Positions 1-9,327 are shown, counted from the stretch's first letter. The stretch is 64,000 nucleotides of DNA from Kitasatospora kifunensis (GCF_014203855.1 NZ_JACHJV010000002.1:806001-870000), one strand, 5' to 3'. Notes: generated by a model not told the origin, from the letters alone. Numbers and translations: made by a program.

Positions 1-2
1 AA

Positions 3-194
3 GCCGGTCCAAGTGACGCCGCTGACGACAAGAGCTTCCTTGACGCCATGATCAGCGATCACCAGGACGAGATGAGCGTGGCTGCCACAGAGAAGGCGCA
101 GGGCTCCTACGGACCCGCTAAGCAGGTGGCCGACTCCATCGTCACCTCCAGGGCTGCGGAAATCCAGCAGATGCAGGCAATGCTCGTCGGCTGA
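3..194 (+). CDS. DUF305 family protein, C-terminal end (5' truncated by window)
   Basis: An open frame enters from the left edge and stops at TGA 192-194. The residues FLDAMISDHQDEMSVA, followed later by a helix ending AAEIQQMQAML, match the C-terminal half of DUF305 proteins. That family has a His-containing FxxxMxxHHxxA-type motif and is often secreted and linked to metal stress. Here the usual second His position reads D-H-Q, so only one His is seen. The N-terminus and any signal peptide lie outside the window. No partner gene follows within 650 bases. Family assignment is fairly secure; function is not known. Confidence 0.75.
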   Translation, partial: AGPSDAADDKSFLDAMISDHQDEMSVAATEKAQGSYGPAKQVADSIVTSRAAEIQQMQAMLVG

Positions 195-861
195 TACGTC
201 GGTCTTCCGCCTCCCTCTGCCTGGGCCGGCCCGGCAGCACGCGGCAGCGGATGTGAGGGGAAGCCCTGCGGGGAGCTGGCTCTTCGCCGGGGCGTCAGCC
301 AGGCGAGTACGGCTGTCCTGTGCGTTGATCCGGCCAGCTTCGAGCCGCGATGGTGCTCCCGGCATCAGCGGAAGTCAGATCAGCGACTTCAGATGCTCCA
401 TGGTCGGATGCCTGTTGAACCGGCTCGATCGCCGGCTGGCGAGTAGCGCACAGCAGGCAACGCCGAGCGGACGACGTCCACGATGATCGTGCTGGCACTC
501 AAGTCGGCCGGAGCCTGTGTGCGTAGCTCGAAGACCGCACTGTCAGACCCAGGCGCCGGCCGACCCGAGCTGGCCATGGCCATTGGCCCGTACACCGCCA
601 GAAGCGCTGGAACAAGAAATCTTGCGGCCCCTACCGCAGCCGCGGCATGGAATTACAGAATGTTGATCTTTTGGAGAAATGATGGCAGTGATGGGCCAAT
701 TTACGTACTTCCGCAGGTTTCTCGCGCTTCTTAGTCTACGCTCAAAAGAAACCTGCAGGTTGAACTCCTCGGAGAATGAACTTGGAACTAGTAGGCGTAT
801 CCCGGAGCAGCTTTCGCGGCATCCCAGTCTCCACACCCCGCCGAAACCGAGGAGTTCAGTG
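195..861. other. Intergenic stretch without a convincing gene
   Basis: Short overlapping frames on both strands have no recognisable domain and no clear ribosome binding site. Base composition falls from about 600 onward, which suggests a promoter-bearing upstream region for the small frame at 862. I see no RNA gene or IS remnant here. Confidence 0.5.
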
Positions 862-930
862 ATGATCGCGACCATTGACCAGCTGGAGGCTCTCGCCAAT
901 GATCCGAACCCACCCTCCGGTGCGCTATAG
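862..930 (+). CDS. Possible 22-aa peptide
   Basis: An ATG at 862 is preceded by GAGGAG at 849-854 with a 7-base spacer, a good ribosome binding site. The frame encodes MIATIDQLEALANDPNPPSG plus two residues and stops at TAG 928-930. It starts like a short acidic leader (IDQLEALANDP) and ends soon after a Pro-Gly turn. It has no Cys/Ser/Thr-rich core, so it is not a clear RiPP precursor; it may be the remaining start of a longer gene. It lies 117 bases upstream of the GntR gene, so a leader-peptide role is also possible. Unrecognised. Confidence 0.3.
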   Translation: MIATIDQLEALANDPNPPSGAL

Positions 931-1047
931 CTTCGAACGGCCCTCCAGAAATGGCCCCGCCGTCAGCTGACTTCGGCGGACTCAGATCTGCTGCCTTCCC
1001 TGCGGGAAAGCCCACAAGATCCGCTATAACTCTCACCTGGAGCTTCT

Positions 1048-1707
1048 ATGGGAGAAGCCAGTCAATCCTTCTGGCATCGATTTCCCGCACAGGGCTTTCC
1101 GGCGCCGGCGAATTACACAGCCTTTAACCACACCTTGTGGAGCTTCGGCCGGTACATTGCCAGCGAGCTCAATCAGGGCCAGGTCCTGACAATCAGCCAG
1201 ATTACTCGACAGTTTGACGTTTCAACTTCCGTTGCGCGCGAGGTCTGCCGGGCAATGCAATCCCGCGACATGCTCAGTACCCTCTCGGGAGTCGGATCGA
1301 CAGTAGCCCACTGGGGAGATTGGAACCTCTGGGACCCCTTTGTGATGCATCTGCGCTCGGACGGCCCTCAGCGCGGCGCTCAGTTTCACGAGCTGCTAGT
1401 CCTCAGGGATGCCATCGACGCGCAGGCTGCAGCCGCTCCGAGGACGGAAGCGGAGGTGGCGGACCTTAGGCTTGCTGAAAGCGAAGTCATGCTGGCCCGG
1501 AGACGGGACCGACGTGAAGAAGTCGCCGCTGCAGACCATTTCTTCCACCGCTTGCTGCGTGAGACGTGTGGAAACAGATTGCTGCAGCAGCTCAGCGAAA
1601 GAATCGAGGGCACGCTGACGCTGTATGACCCAGAAATCATCTGTTCAGCCTTGGCTGATAGAAAACCCCGTTCTTGCCACGGTGCACTGGTGAACCAGCT
1701 GCGATGA
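1048..1707 (+). CDS. GntR/FadR-type transcription regulator, truncated by an in-frame stop
   Basis: The 219-aa product has an N-terminal winged helix (residues about 25-80, with FDVSTSVAREVCRAM as the recognition region) and an all-helical FCD-type effector domain (LLVLRDAIDAQAA, ADHFFHRLLRETCGN). FadR-subfamily GntR proteins bind operators as dimers and sense small acids or sugars through FCD. The frame stops at TGA 1705-1707, but the same frame past the stop reads on as AAWAASVQLPLAGQIKVASV and then an acidic helix. That resembles the missing last FCD helix, which usually carries a ligand-contacting His. The gene therefore looks recently truncated by a nonsense change, and activity is doubtful. 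No neighbouring operon identifies a target. Confidence 0.7.
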   Translation: MGEASQSFWHRFPAQGFPAPANYTAFNHTLWSFGRYIASELNQGQVLTISQITRQFDVSTSVAREVCRAMQSRDMLSTLSGVGSTVAHWGDWNLWDPFVMHLRSDGPQRGAQFHELLVLRDAIDAQAAAAPRTEAEVADLRLAESEVMLARRRDRREEVAAADHFFHRLLRETCGNRLLQQLSERIEGTLTLYDPEIICSALADRKPRSCHGALVNQLR

Positions 1708-2342
1708 ACGGGGAATGATGCCGCATGGGCCGCCTCGGTGCAGTTGCCCCTCGCCGGGCAGATCAAGGTGGCTTCGGTGGTCCTGGAGCGTGAGATAGCC
1801 CAAGGAGGCGGCTTACCGACACCGAGAGGACCCGCGTGGGAGCAGGTCAGGCTTCAGGCCAGGGTGCTTCGAGGGCGGGAGGAAGGATCGTGTGATCGGT
1901 GCCGAGTTGCGGGGCTTGGAACGGCCGGTGGAATGCCGGCAGCGCCAGTGGCGAGGAATGGCCGCGCTGGAGGGAGCCTCGAAGGCTCATCTGGTCGACT
2001 CCGACTGTCTGACCGGGAACTGGCAGCGACGGGCGCAGCCGGCGACGAACGCCCAGTCACTGGGCGTTTCGTCGCCGGTTCGCGCGGGCCGGGCCCGCGC
2101 CAGGTCAAAGCGGTCTTGCTGATGGGGCGGTGGGTCATGGCCGCGGCGCAGGCGGCCAGGGCGTCGTGACAGCGGACCAGGTGGTGGTGCCTGAGCCGAC
2201 CCCCGGGAACAGCCAGGGGTCGGGAGGACCTGGTGGCGGGGTGGCGGCTGACGACGTCGACGTCCGGGGTTGATCGTTTCGTGACGGCGTTGCCTGACCC
2301 CGTCCGCATCCGAGCCCGTGATCCACATCGCTTCGATCAACT
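1708..2342. other. Non-coding or decayed stretch with strong inverted repeats
   Basis: After the continuation of the GntR frame (to about 1800) no frame shows a recognisable domain. The GC-rich frames on both strands look like composition artefacts or unrecognised debris. The main visible structures are two adjacent inverted repeats at 2039-2101. Confidence 0.4.
2039..2078. repeat. Long near-perfect inverted repeat (hairpin)
   Basis: Left arm 2039-2057 pairs with right arm 2059-2078. The arms are about 19 bp with one bulged T and a single-base centre. A second palindrome follows at about 2082-2101 (GCGCGGGCC, G, GGCCCGCGC). No T-tract follows, so this could be a terminator, an IS end or an attachment-like structure. 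Confidence 0.6.
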
Positions 2343-2663
2343 TCAGCAGTCTTCCTCGGATCCCGTGACACAGGCGGCTTCATCCACGGGTCGGTCACGG
2401 TCGTTCGCCGGACGCCGAGCCCACTCATGAAATTGCTTCATCCGAGCGAGCTCTGCCGCAATTGCGCGGTCGCCAGGAAATTGCCGATGCAGCCCCGTCA
2501 AGTCGGCTACGCAGCAATCAACTTCAGCCACGAGCGTTGACCGGCAGGTGACTCGACCAGTCGAAGCAAGTTCGTACATCTGGCCGAGGCCGCAATGCCA
2601 GTGCTGGGCAAGGGCCCTGGCTCGCGCTAGCGTGAACTCTTCCAACTTCTGCTCCTTGCGCAT
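2343..2663 (-). CDS. Small hypothetical protein
   Basis: The 106-aa frame begins MRKEQKLEEFTLARARALAQ and is rich in Ala, Arg and Glu, with predicted helices throughout (LVAEVDCCVADLTGLHRQF, AAELARMKQFHEW). It has no signal peptide or membrane segment. Local GC is lower than in neighbouring artefact frames and residue composition is balanced, which favours real coding, but I see no clear ribosome binding site. It resembles small helical Streptomyces proteins of unknown function; I do not recognise a family. The C-terminal 25 residues may be non-native. Confidence 0.35.
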   Translation of the reverse strand: MRKEQKLEEFTLARARALAQHWHCGLGQMYELASTGRVTCRSTLVAEVDCCVADLTGLHRQFPGDRAIAAELARMKQFHEWARRPANDRDRPVDEAACVTGSEEDC

Positions 2664-3027
2664 CTTGCTGATCGGTAGCAGTCTGCATGAACTTACGTAC
2701 CTCTAGTCCATTTCGGAACCAAGGCCCGTTGTAATGTCTGACAATCATAGGGGGTGTGCACTTCGTATGCTGATGCTCCAGCAGCGGTTAACAAATCACA
2801 TCCACGCCTGGTTGTTCCTTACAGGGTATCCTGGGTGACGTTCCATCATTTCGGGTGGTACTGGCCTCGACTCGTCAGCCGTTCATTCTCGGTGATTGCT
2901 TCGGCGGTTTGCCCGTAATGTCCCCGCTGCCGAACGGGGGTGGGTCGTCGCATGACACTGCGGGGGCGCGGGGTTCCACGGGGCCGGGAGTGCTGTCCTT
3001 CCTGGTCGTCGGGGTGATGGCCGGTCG

Positions 3028-3690
3028 TCAGGTGGCGGCCGGGAGCTCGGTGAGCCGCTGCCGGGCGAGGTCGAACGCGTCGGCCCAGGGCCGTGTGCGT
3101 TCGATCCGTAGCCAGCGGCGGTGGGCGTGGGCCGCGAGGTGGGCCGGCATGTGGTAAAGGCGGGAGCGCATGGTGTCGGGCTCGGCGAGCGCGAGGTCGT
3201 CCTCGTCGTGCAGGGCGAGCAGGCGGGCCTAGCTGTCCAGGTCATGGCCGAGGTTCGCGGCGAGCATCCGCCCCCGGTTGATCTCCCAGGGCCGGCTGGG
3301 GAGGTTCTGCGGCCCCATCGCCTTGTCCGCTCTCACGCGGTCCTCGACGACAGCGTGGGCGCGGGCCGGCCACTGCGGCCGGTGCGAGCCGGCGCCCCAC
3401 ATGTGCCTGGTATCGGTGGCGATGACCGGGTACTTCCAGCCGGTCTTCTTCTCCGGGGCCGTGAGCCTCTTCTGGTGCCGCCCAGCTGGGCGAACCCGGC
3501 GCACGATCAGCCGCATGCCCTGCGGCCAGCCCTCCCGCTGGTTCAATCCGGTCAACTCGGCCACGTTGTAGCCGTCCTGGATCTCGCCGTCCTGCCGCAG
3601 CGAGGACCCCCATGCCCGCTGGGAGCTTCGCGATCGCCAGCGCGGTCAGGGCTGTCTCCTGCCGCGGTTTTGGAGGCAGAGAGCCTCGCA
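3028..3690 (-). pseudogene. IS1380-family transposase, C-terminal remnant
   Basis: Read on the minus strand, 3600-3231 gives VAELTGLNQREGWPQGMRLI, then KKTGWKYPVIATDTRH, HAVVEDRVRADKAMG, NLPSRPWEINRGRMLAANLG and DLDS. A TAG follows, and the same frame continues ARLLALHDEDDLALAEPDTM, RSRLYHMPAHLAAHAHRRWL up to TGA at 3028-3030. This is the C-terminal half of an IS1380-type DDE transposase. The stop sits where the family has Trp (DLDAWARLL), a TGG to TAG change. Upstream homology (LTALAIAKLPAG) is in another frame, so at least one frameshift is present. The N-terminal half is absent. Non-functional. Confidence 0.75.
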
Positions 3691-4067
3691 TGTGCCCGCA
3701 CGCTTGGCGCCCCTGACGGGTTCGCCGACATGACCAGTGACGTCGTGGGTGAGCCAGGCGTCCACCGTGCGGTCGAGGGCGTCGCGCCCTGGACGGGATG
3801 GGGGCAGGCTCGGCGTCGTGGCGGCCGGCGTGCCTGCCGCCGAGCCCATGGCATCTGTTCAGGACAGAGCCGCTGCCGGCGGCGAGACATGGGTGACATG
3901 ACAGGCCCCGAGGCGACGTCGGCCTGGCGCGTCAGCCGCGCGACCCGGCGGCGACCGCGCCGCTCGCCGCCGCGCCTGAGCGCGGCATGGAGGCGCGGGG
4001 CGCCACAGCTGCCCGCGAGCTCTCGTGGACCTCGGAGATCTTCTCGGTCGGCTCCGCGTCGCGACCG

Positions 4068-4454
4068 TCAGTAGCTCACACGCCCGCTGACGTTGTGACC
4101 GCTCTGCTTCTCCGCCTCGATGTACGGGTGCACCGTCACCCGGTCTCCTTCACGAAGAAAGCCGTGGCCCGGCGGAGGACGTCCACGTCCTCGCGCAGCG
4201 GCGGTTCTCCCGGCGCAGCCGGGCCAGCCCCTCGCGTTCGCCGTCGGTCAGCCCTCTCGCTCGCCGGCGTCGACCTCGTTCCGCCTGGTCCGGCCGCGCA
4301 CCGCGGTCCCGGCCAGGTCGAAGTCCCTGGCCACCTGCCCGACCGAACGATCCCTGCGTCGGCACAGTCCGACGATCTCGGCCTTGAACTCCGGCCTGAA
4401 CGAGCGGCGAGGGCGCGGCTTCTTCTTCCTCACGCCCTCGATGACGGACCTCAT
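4068..4454 (-). pseudogene. IS3-family OrfA and start of OrfB, frameshifted remnant
   Basis: Minus-strand frames give RRSFRPEFKAEIVGLCRRRD and RSVGQVARDFDLAGTAVR (HTH of IS3 OrfA), then a frame change to LTDGEREGLARLRRENRR (leucine-zipper region), then another change to LREDVDVLRRATAFFVKETG and a stop. Next comes VTVHPYIEAEKQSGHNVSGR, the usual OrfB start, ending prematurely at 4068. Two frameshifts in OrfA and loss of nearly all of OrfB make it dead. Confidence 0.8.
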
Positions 4455-4955
4455 CCTTCCAGGGCCGAAGCCCTGATCTCAGATGTCCGTCAAAGCGGAT
4501 CAAGCCCACGGTCGGCAAGCACGGCGTCCACCCGGGTCACGGGGAGCGGAGAACCCCTACGATCCTGGAAAGCCATGCTGTCACCCTTCCAGGGCTACCC
4601 GCCCGACAGATCGTCACGAACCGGATGCCATACGACTATGCCAAAGCTCTGGGCGCCGGCGGCCTGCGTCGTGCAAGGGCCACGCGCCTGCCAATCCTCA
4701 ATCTCGGCGGCACATTTCGGACGTGCTCGCGAAATTGGCATGGTGCGAATCAGTAGTACGCCCATCCGGTTTACGGACGGGGAATTCGCTCGGGTGGCCC
4801 AGCCTTTGAGTCCCTTCGTGTGACGCAGAATCATGTCCGCGCCGTGCAGCAATCTTTCATGCTGCCGACATAGAGATCGGTGCTGTACGAGCGAGGACGC
4901 TAGGAGCACCGAGGTGGACGTCCTGCACGGGAACTCTCTGGCTAAGCAGGGAAAG
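4455..4955. other. Intergenic region upstream of HATPase gene
   Basis: No domain is recognisable in any frame. A minus-strand frame crosses the region and continues antisense into the HATPase gene; I treat it as an artefact. Base composition is lower in GC than the surroundings from about 4720, consistent with a promoter region. Confidence 0.4.
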
Positions 4956-5525
4956 ATGATCTTCATGGGTGAAGTTGAATTCACAGGGACCCCTTCTCTC
5001 GAGTTCGTGAGCCCGATGCCTTCGGAATGGATGGTTCTGGAAAGAAGAAATGGAAGCGGCCGGCAGGGCCGGCTGGCGTTGTCGAAGTGTGAGGCGCGCA
5101 CTACGCTGGCCGCCGGCCCGCAGGCAGCCAGAGAAGCGCGTCTGTTTGTTCAGGAATCGCTTACGAGCTGGGGAATCACTTCTTCATCCGATACGATGGA
5201 AACAGCTCGCCTCCTGGCGTCGGAGATGGTCACAAATGCGGTGATCCACAGCGATTCCTTGGCGGTCTTCGTCAATGTCTCAGCGATCGGGGAGACAGTC
5301 AGCATTGGGGTGGCTGACTACGGTCGCAGCGGGCAGGGGATTCGCGATCGCGCTCCGGGCCTCATGGATGAGGGCGGCAGGGGGATCGCTTTGGTAAAAC
5401 ACCTCTCCACTAGATGGGGGCATCAGGACTACCAGTTCGGTCGGCATGTCTGGGCTGAATTCGTCCTGCCGCCCGACACGGCGCCCGACATCGGGCACGG
5501 GCTTCTCTCGGAAACCACGCTGTGA
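4956..5525 (+). CDS. HATPase-domain (RsbW/SpoIIAB-like) regulatory protein
   Basis: The protein carries the GHKL ATPase signature: LLASEMVTNAVIHS (N box, with E and N for Mg-ATP), GVADYGRSG (G1 box) and GGRGIALVKHLSTRWG (G2 box). Stand-alone domains of this type are very common in Streptomyces and act as anti-sigma factors or serine kinases in partner switching. The start is uncertain. ATG 4956 follows AGGGAA closely, ATG 4965 is also possible, and an upstream in-frame ATG at 4833 would add a Cys-rich stretch that looks non-coding. No sigma factor or antagonist is adjacent, so the partner is unknown. A terminator-like hairpin follows 12 bases after the stop. Confidence 0.8.
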   Translation: MIFMGEVEFTGTPSLEFVSPMPSEWMVLERRNGSGRQGRLALSKCEARTTLAAGPQAAREARLFVQESLTSWGITSSSDTMETARLLASEMVTNAVIHSDSLAVFVNVSAIGETVSIGVADYGRSGQGIRDRAPGLMDEGGRGIALVKHLSTRWGHQDYQFGRHVWAEFVLPPDTAPDIGHGLLSETTL

Positions 5526-5537
5526 GGTCTCCCAACG

Positions 5538-5574
5538 GCTGAGCTGCCCGGCTGATCGGGCCGGGCAGCTCAGC
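5538..5574 (+). terminator. Hairpin terminator after HATPase gene
   Basis: A perfect 15-bp stem (5538-5552 with 5560-5574) around a 7-base loop begins 12 bases past the HATPase stop. The stem is GC-rich and lacks a U-tract, as is usual in Streptomyces. Confidence 0.7.
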
Positions 5575-5800
5575 AGGCGATGGCTAACACCCTGGGGATC
5601 AGGGCGTCGGGTCGGGTGGCAGGAAAATTCCTCGTCGCGACTTGTGAGTTCTGGCGGCCCTGACGGTCCAGTGATGCACGGAGTATCTCGTGCTCGAAGA
5701 CCGTGCCGCGCAGAGTCCGCGGGTCCCTCAAGTGCCCGGGTAATGCCAGGCCGCGCACAGCGGAGACGACCGGCATGGAATTTATGTAAGCCAAGAAGCT

Positions 5801-6094
5801 GTGAGGTCCCCTGAAGTGGAACGGCTGTCCCGTGTCAAGTCAACCAAATCCCCTAGGAGGCTGAAGATCTCTGGAACTGCTCCTTGTCAAGATCCGGATG
5901 TGGACCCGGAGGTTTTTTTCCCAGCTGGGAAGGATGTTGTCGCAAGGGCATTGGCGGTTTCTTTGTGCCGCGGATGTGACATGGTGGATGAATGCCTTTC
6001 GTGGGCGCTGGACAACCCCTCGTTGACTCAGCTTGGAATTTGGGGTGCCACTACGCCGAGCCAACGAAAGAGCCTTCGTTCGTTGCGGGAGTGA
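5801..6094 (+). CDS. WhiB-family iron-sulfur regulator
   Basis: The 97-aa product has the four-cysteine WhiB pattern: C29, then C56-x2-C59 and C65, following DPEVFFP. It also has the GIWGATTPSQR turn (family GVWGG) and a basic C-terminus. WhiB-like proteins bind a 4Fe-4S cluster and usually act with the primary sigma factor region 4, controlling development, redox response or antibiotic genes. The third G of GVWGG is Ala here, a mild departure. The GTG start at 5801 is the track start; no strong upstream ribosome binding site is seen. It stands alone and is followed by a hairpin. Confidence 0.85.
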   Translation: MRSPEVERLSRVKSTKSPRRLKISGTAPCQDPDVDPEVFFPAGKDVVARALAVSLCRGCDMVDECLSWALDNPSLTQLGIWGATTPSQRKSLRSLRE

Positions 6095-6130
6095 AGCGGC
6101 TTCAGCAGACTGAGTCGGACAAGGCATTGT

Positions 6131-6180
6131 GCCGCCGCCCCCGCCGGCATCGCCCTGCGGGGCCGGCAGGGGGCGGCGGC
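6131..6180 (+). terminator. Hairpin terminator after whiB-like gene
   Basis: Arms 6131-6148 and 6162-6180 pair as an 18-bp GC-only stem with one bulged A, starting 37 bases after the WhiB stop. Confidence 0.65.
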
Positions 6181-6911
6181 TTCGTCATCGCGAGGTCTGC
6201 CCGACGGTCGTGCCCGACACCGCATCACCCTCTTAGGCCCCAGTGCCGGGTGAGGCCAGAGGCTGTGAGCCGGCCAGGGGCCGATGGGCGACTCCTGTCA
6301 CGTGCGCCGAACGCAAGGCGACACGCGCCTCAACACCCGCGGGGGCGCCTTGTACCGCAACGGCGCTGCAACCGGGGACGCGTTGGGTGGTCAGAACCGC
6401 AGCTAGGTCTTCCCATCAGTGGCTGTGGCCCTGACCGAGCAGCCCCCGGAGGCAGTTGCCCGACTGCTCCAGGGGCTGGGGCGGCATCGGAGGGAGCCGC
6501 ACGAGGGAGACGTGTGGAACGAGGGAATGGGACCCGTGCTGTGGTGCGGGGGTCCGGGGCGGACGTGGGGCCAATGGCAACCGTGAGCACGGCGATCGGT
6601 GGTGAGCGCGGCCGGGGAAGCGGCAGATCGGCACCGTTCAATGTGTCGTGTCCTCCTTGCGCGCAAGAGAGTGGACGTGGTCCGAGAGAGGAAGACCGAG
6701 GACGACTACCCCGACCTTGCCGGGCCACGTTCACTATGAAAGAACTCGGTGTGCGCGAGTCATGACGCGAATTGGCAGCTTTTCGAGGGGCCCGTGCGTA
6801 GTCGGCTGCGGTGGATCTTCCACACGACGCCGGGAGCCAGGTGTAGGTCGGCGCCGCACACCTGGAGCCGGACGTGCGGTGCCGGACCTGGTCGTGGCCG
6901 GCCGTGCGCGA
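6181..6911. other. No convincing gene
   Basis: Only GC-driven overlapping frames with low-complexity Arg/Pro/Ala translations are present, with no domain and no clear ribosome binding site. It probably contains IS debris linked to the IS630 fragment that follows. Confidence 0.4.
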
Positions 6912-7105
6912 TCAGCCGGTGGGACTGAGGCATCCGTCGATCAAGTGCGAGCGGGACCGGAGCGTCCTGAGGCGTTGTGTGGCGGCTCCGGCCAGGTGGC
7001 CGGTGTTGGCGCCGGCGAGGTTGCCGAGGCCGCGTTCGACCAAGGTGCAGATGCCCTCTTGCGGATTGAGGTCCGGCGCGTACAAGGGGAGTTGGAAATG
7101 CCGTC
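6912..7105 (-). pseudogene. IS630-family transposase, C-terminal fragment
   Basis: The minus strand reads FQLPLYAPDLNPQEGICTLV, ERGLGNLAGANTGHLAGAAT, QRLRTLRSR and HLIDGCLSPTG, then stop. YAPDLNPQEGIW is the last catalytic block (Glu of DDE) of IS630 transposases; Trp is Cys here. Nothing upstream restores a full transposase, although scattered GC-rich frames extend to about 7600. Dead fragment. Confidence 0.75.
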
Positions 7106-7862
7106 AACCGCCGTGCGGGCTCGTGCTGTCCGTGGGCGTCCCGGGCAGGGCCGGCAGTGTCCTTCGTCGGCGGTCACGAGCGGGTGGGATCGGTGTTGGT
7201 GTGTCGGCAGGACAGGTGGGTTTCGGTGAATGTGACAGCGGTGCCTTCCCGCGCGTACTCCTGGACCGGAACCGTCCGCCTTCGGCTGGTCGAAGGGGGT
7301 CCACGGCCGCTGCAAGCCTGGACGGGCAAGTGCCTGCCCGCCGCGGTACTTCACCGCCTGGGCCGTGTTGGAGCCAGGCCGGGCGCGGCCCGGTCAACAC
7401 CTCGATGGGCTCACGACGCTCTGCTGGCAGCATCTGGGACGCAGCGGTCGCAGGGCGGCGCGGTACCGGGGGATGAGTCGTCGGCGTGGTGGTTCCCGCG
7501 AGGAGGATGTCGGCGAACATGACGCGGGCAGCCCGAGATTCACCCTGGAGCGGGAGCGTTTTGCCTGTCGGCCACCGAGGATGGAATCCTGTGCTCGTGA
7601 TGCCGCTACTGGCAGATTCCCACAATTAGAGGAATGCTTTTTCGGGGATGGTCGTGCAGGACCCGTTCAGCGTAGTGAAGTGCATGACATTGGGTCAGGA
7701 GCAGTGTTAGCTGGTTGGACGCTGCTGCGTGTTCGGGTGGGCACCACCCAACCCTGCAGTCAGAACCGGCCTGCGCTGCCTTGTCCGCTCGAGCTGGTTC
7801 GGGTGGCCGAAAATTCAGATATCGGCATCGAGGTCTGAGCCTTTACTCGGTGAGGAGCTATC
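7106..7862. other. IS-derived or intergenic sequence upstream of ECF sigma gene
   Basis: Frames here are discontinuous. Part probably belongs to the upstream half of the IS630 relic, but motifs are too damaged to assign. From about 7620 the sequence becomes less GC-rich and leads to the ribosome binding site of the sigma gene. Confidence 0.4.
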
Positions 7863-8648
7863 TTGTCCGTGGAGGACGCTCAAAGCGCACCAGTCGATGA
7901 TCCTTCGATTTCCTTGCAGGAAAGCAGGAGCCTATGTGAGGGAAGCGACCAGGAGCTGGCCCAGGCTGTGAGATTCGGTGACGGTGAGGCGTTCGGCGAA
8001 TTATTCAGAAGGCATGAAAAATCGGCGACCCGGTTTGCCTCCTTCTATACGAAGGATCCTTACACGGCCCAGGATCTCGTAGCAGAGGCATTTGCCAGGG
8101 TTCTCCAGGTCCTCAAGAACGGTGGAGGGCCGGACACGTCGTTCAGAGGGTACCTCCTGACGGTCCTGCGCAATATCGTCACCGAATGGGCGAGGAGCAG
8201 TGAGCGCCAGCTGCCGGTGCCGGATGTCAGTATCTACGAGCGGGAGAGCGCGGCATCAGCCAGTAGCGAAGCGCTGAGGAATCTCGACTACAGCCTTGTG
8301 GTGGAAGCGTTCGCCTCATTGCCACCCCGATGGCAGGAGGTCCTGTTCTACACGGTCATCCATGCGGAAGAGCCGGCTGCTGTGGCCAGGCACGTGGGCT
8401 TGAGGCCGAACAGTGTGGCAGCCCTTGCGTACAGAGCGCGCGAGGGTCTGCGGCAAGCGTACTTGACGGTGCATTTGAGACGCAGGGGCGAGTTCCCGGC
8501 ATGCGATTATTTCATTCCCAGATTCGCCGCAAACCTGCGGGGACGCCTGGGAGAAGCGGGGTCCGTGGTCCTCCACAGCCACTTGGACGACTGCAACAGG
8601 TGCAAAGACATGTATGAGGAGGCAAGGGATCTCAATGCTCTTCTCTGA
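7863..8648 (+). CDS. ECF-type sigma factor with C-terminal zinc-finger (ZAS-like) motif
   Basis: The TTG start is preceded by GAGGAG about 5 bases upstream. Region 2 covers residues about 35-110 (LFRRHEKSATRFASFYTKDP, QDLVAEAFARVLQ, FRGYLLTVLRNIV). Region 4 covers about 150-200 (LPPRWQEVLFYTVI, VARHVGLRPNSVAALAYRAR). The last 50 residues hold HLDDCNRC, the HxxxCxxC motif of zinc-binding anti-sigma domains, so sigma and a ZAS-like module are fused on one 261-aa chain. Family members of this type occur upstream of secreted or surface protein genes in Streptomyces. No separate anti-sigma gene is present. It could control the exosortase locus beginning 680 bases downstream, but that is inference from position only. 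Confidence 0.85.
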   Translation: MSVEDAQSAPVDDPSISLQESRSLCEGSDQELAQAVRFGDGEAFGELFRRHEKSATRFASFYTKDPYTAQDLVAEAFARVLQVLKNGGGPDTSFRGYLLTVLRNIVTEWARSSERQLPVPDVSIYERESAASASSEALRNLDYSLVVEAFASLPPRWQEVLFYTVIHAEEPAAVARHVGLRPNSVAALAYRAREGLRQAYLTVHLRRRGEFPACDYFIPRFAANLRGRLGEAGSVVLHSHLDDCNRCKDMYEEARDLNALL

Positions 8649-9327
8649 TGAGGGCCGGGTTCCATCGCTGATCCGTGCGGCATGAGCCGGCGTTACGCCG
8701 TCAAGACAGTCGCCGTGCCGACCCTGTCCGTGACCGCACCCCGCCGACGTCCGGCTCGGCGACATGGATGCCGGCGGGCGCGTGGACAAGGAAGCAGGCG
8801 CGCTCGGGACGGAGCGACCGTCACCGGGGCGGTTCCCGTGCTCGGAACACCGCCTCGCCGACGTGGTGCCCCTCGGCGATCCCGCGGCCGGGCCACGTCA
8901 TTGCCGTTCCCAGCCGGACCAGGATCGCGAATCAACGAGCGGTAAGCCCTGAACACCTGACCGCCTGGCCCTGGGTAAGCCCATTCGTTATTCCCGCGAG
9001 AGCCCTGCAGGCCGAACGCCCGGATAGTGAATACTGCCCGACGCAGCGTCATGACCTTTGTGTGCCGTACTCCTCAAGAGCGCAGAGGCTCAGAAAATAT
9101 CCGTGGCCCCCGGTTGTGTGAATGGGACGACGGCCGTGTTCATACTCGGCGGGTAGCAGGCTTGAAGCCGGTCGACGGACCCGGCGCCAGACGGATCGAT
9201 ACATCGACGACCCCAGGAGCGAGCGCTGCGACAGCGTCGACCTGATTCCCCGCGCGGCACCGTGCCGGTTCGATCCGGTCAATGACGAACTCCACATGCA
9301 AGGGAATCGCATGTCTGAGGAGTGGAT
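8649..9327. other. Intergenic region between sigma factor and first exosortase locus
   Basis: No frame has a recognisable domain. GC is lower around 8960-9120, so a promoter for the downstream operon may lie here. I see no hairpin strong enough to call. Confidence 0.4.

Noticed and set aside
4595..5101. 168-codon minus-strand frame overlapping the HATPase gene start
   Set aside because: No domain or ribosome binding site; overlaps the conserved plus-strand HATPase.
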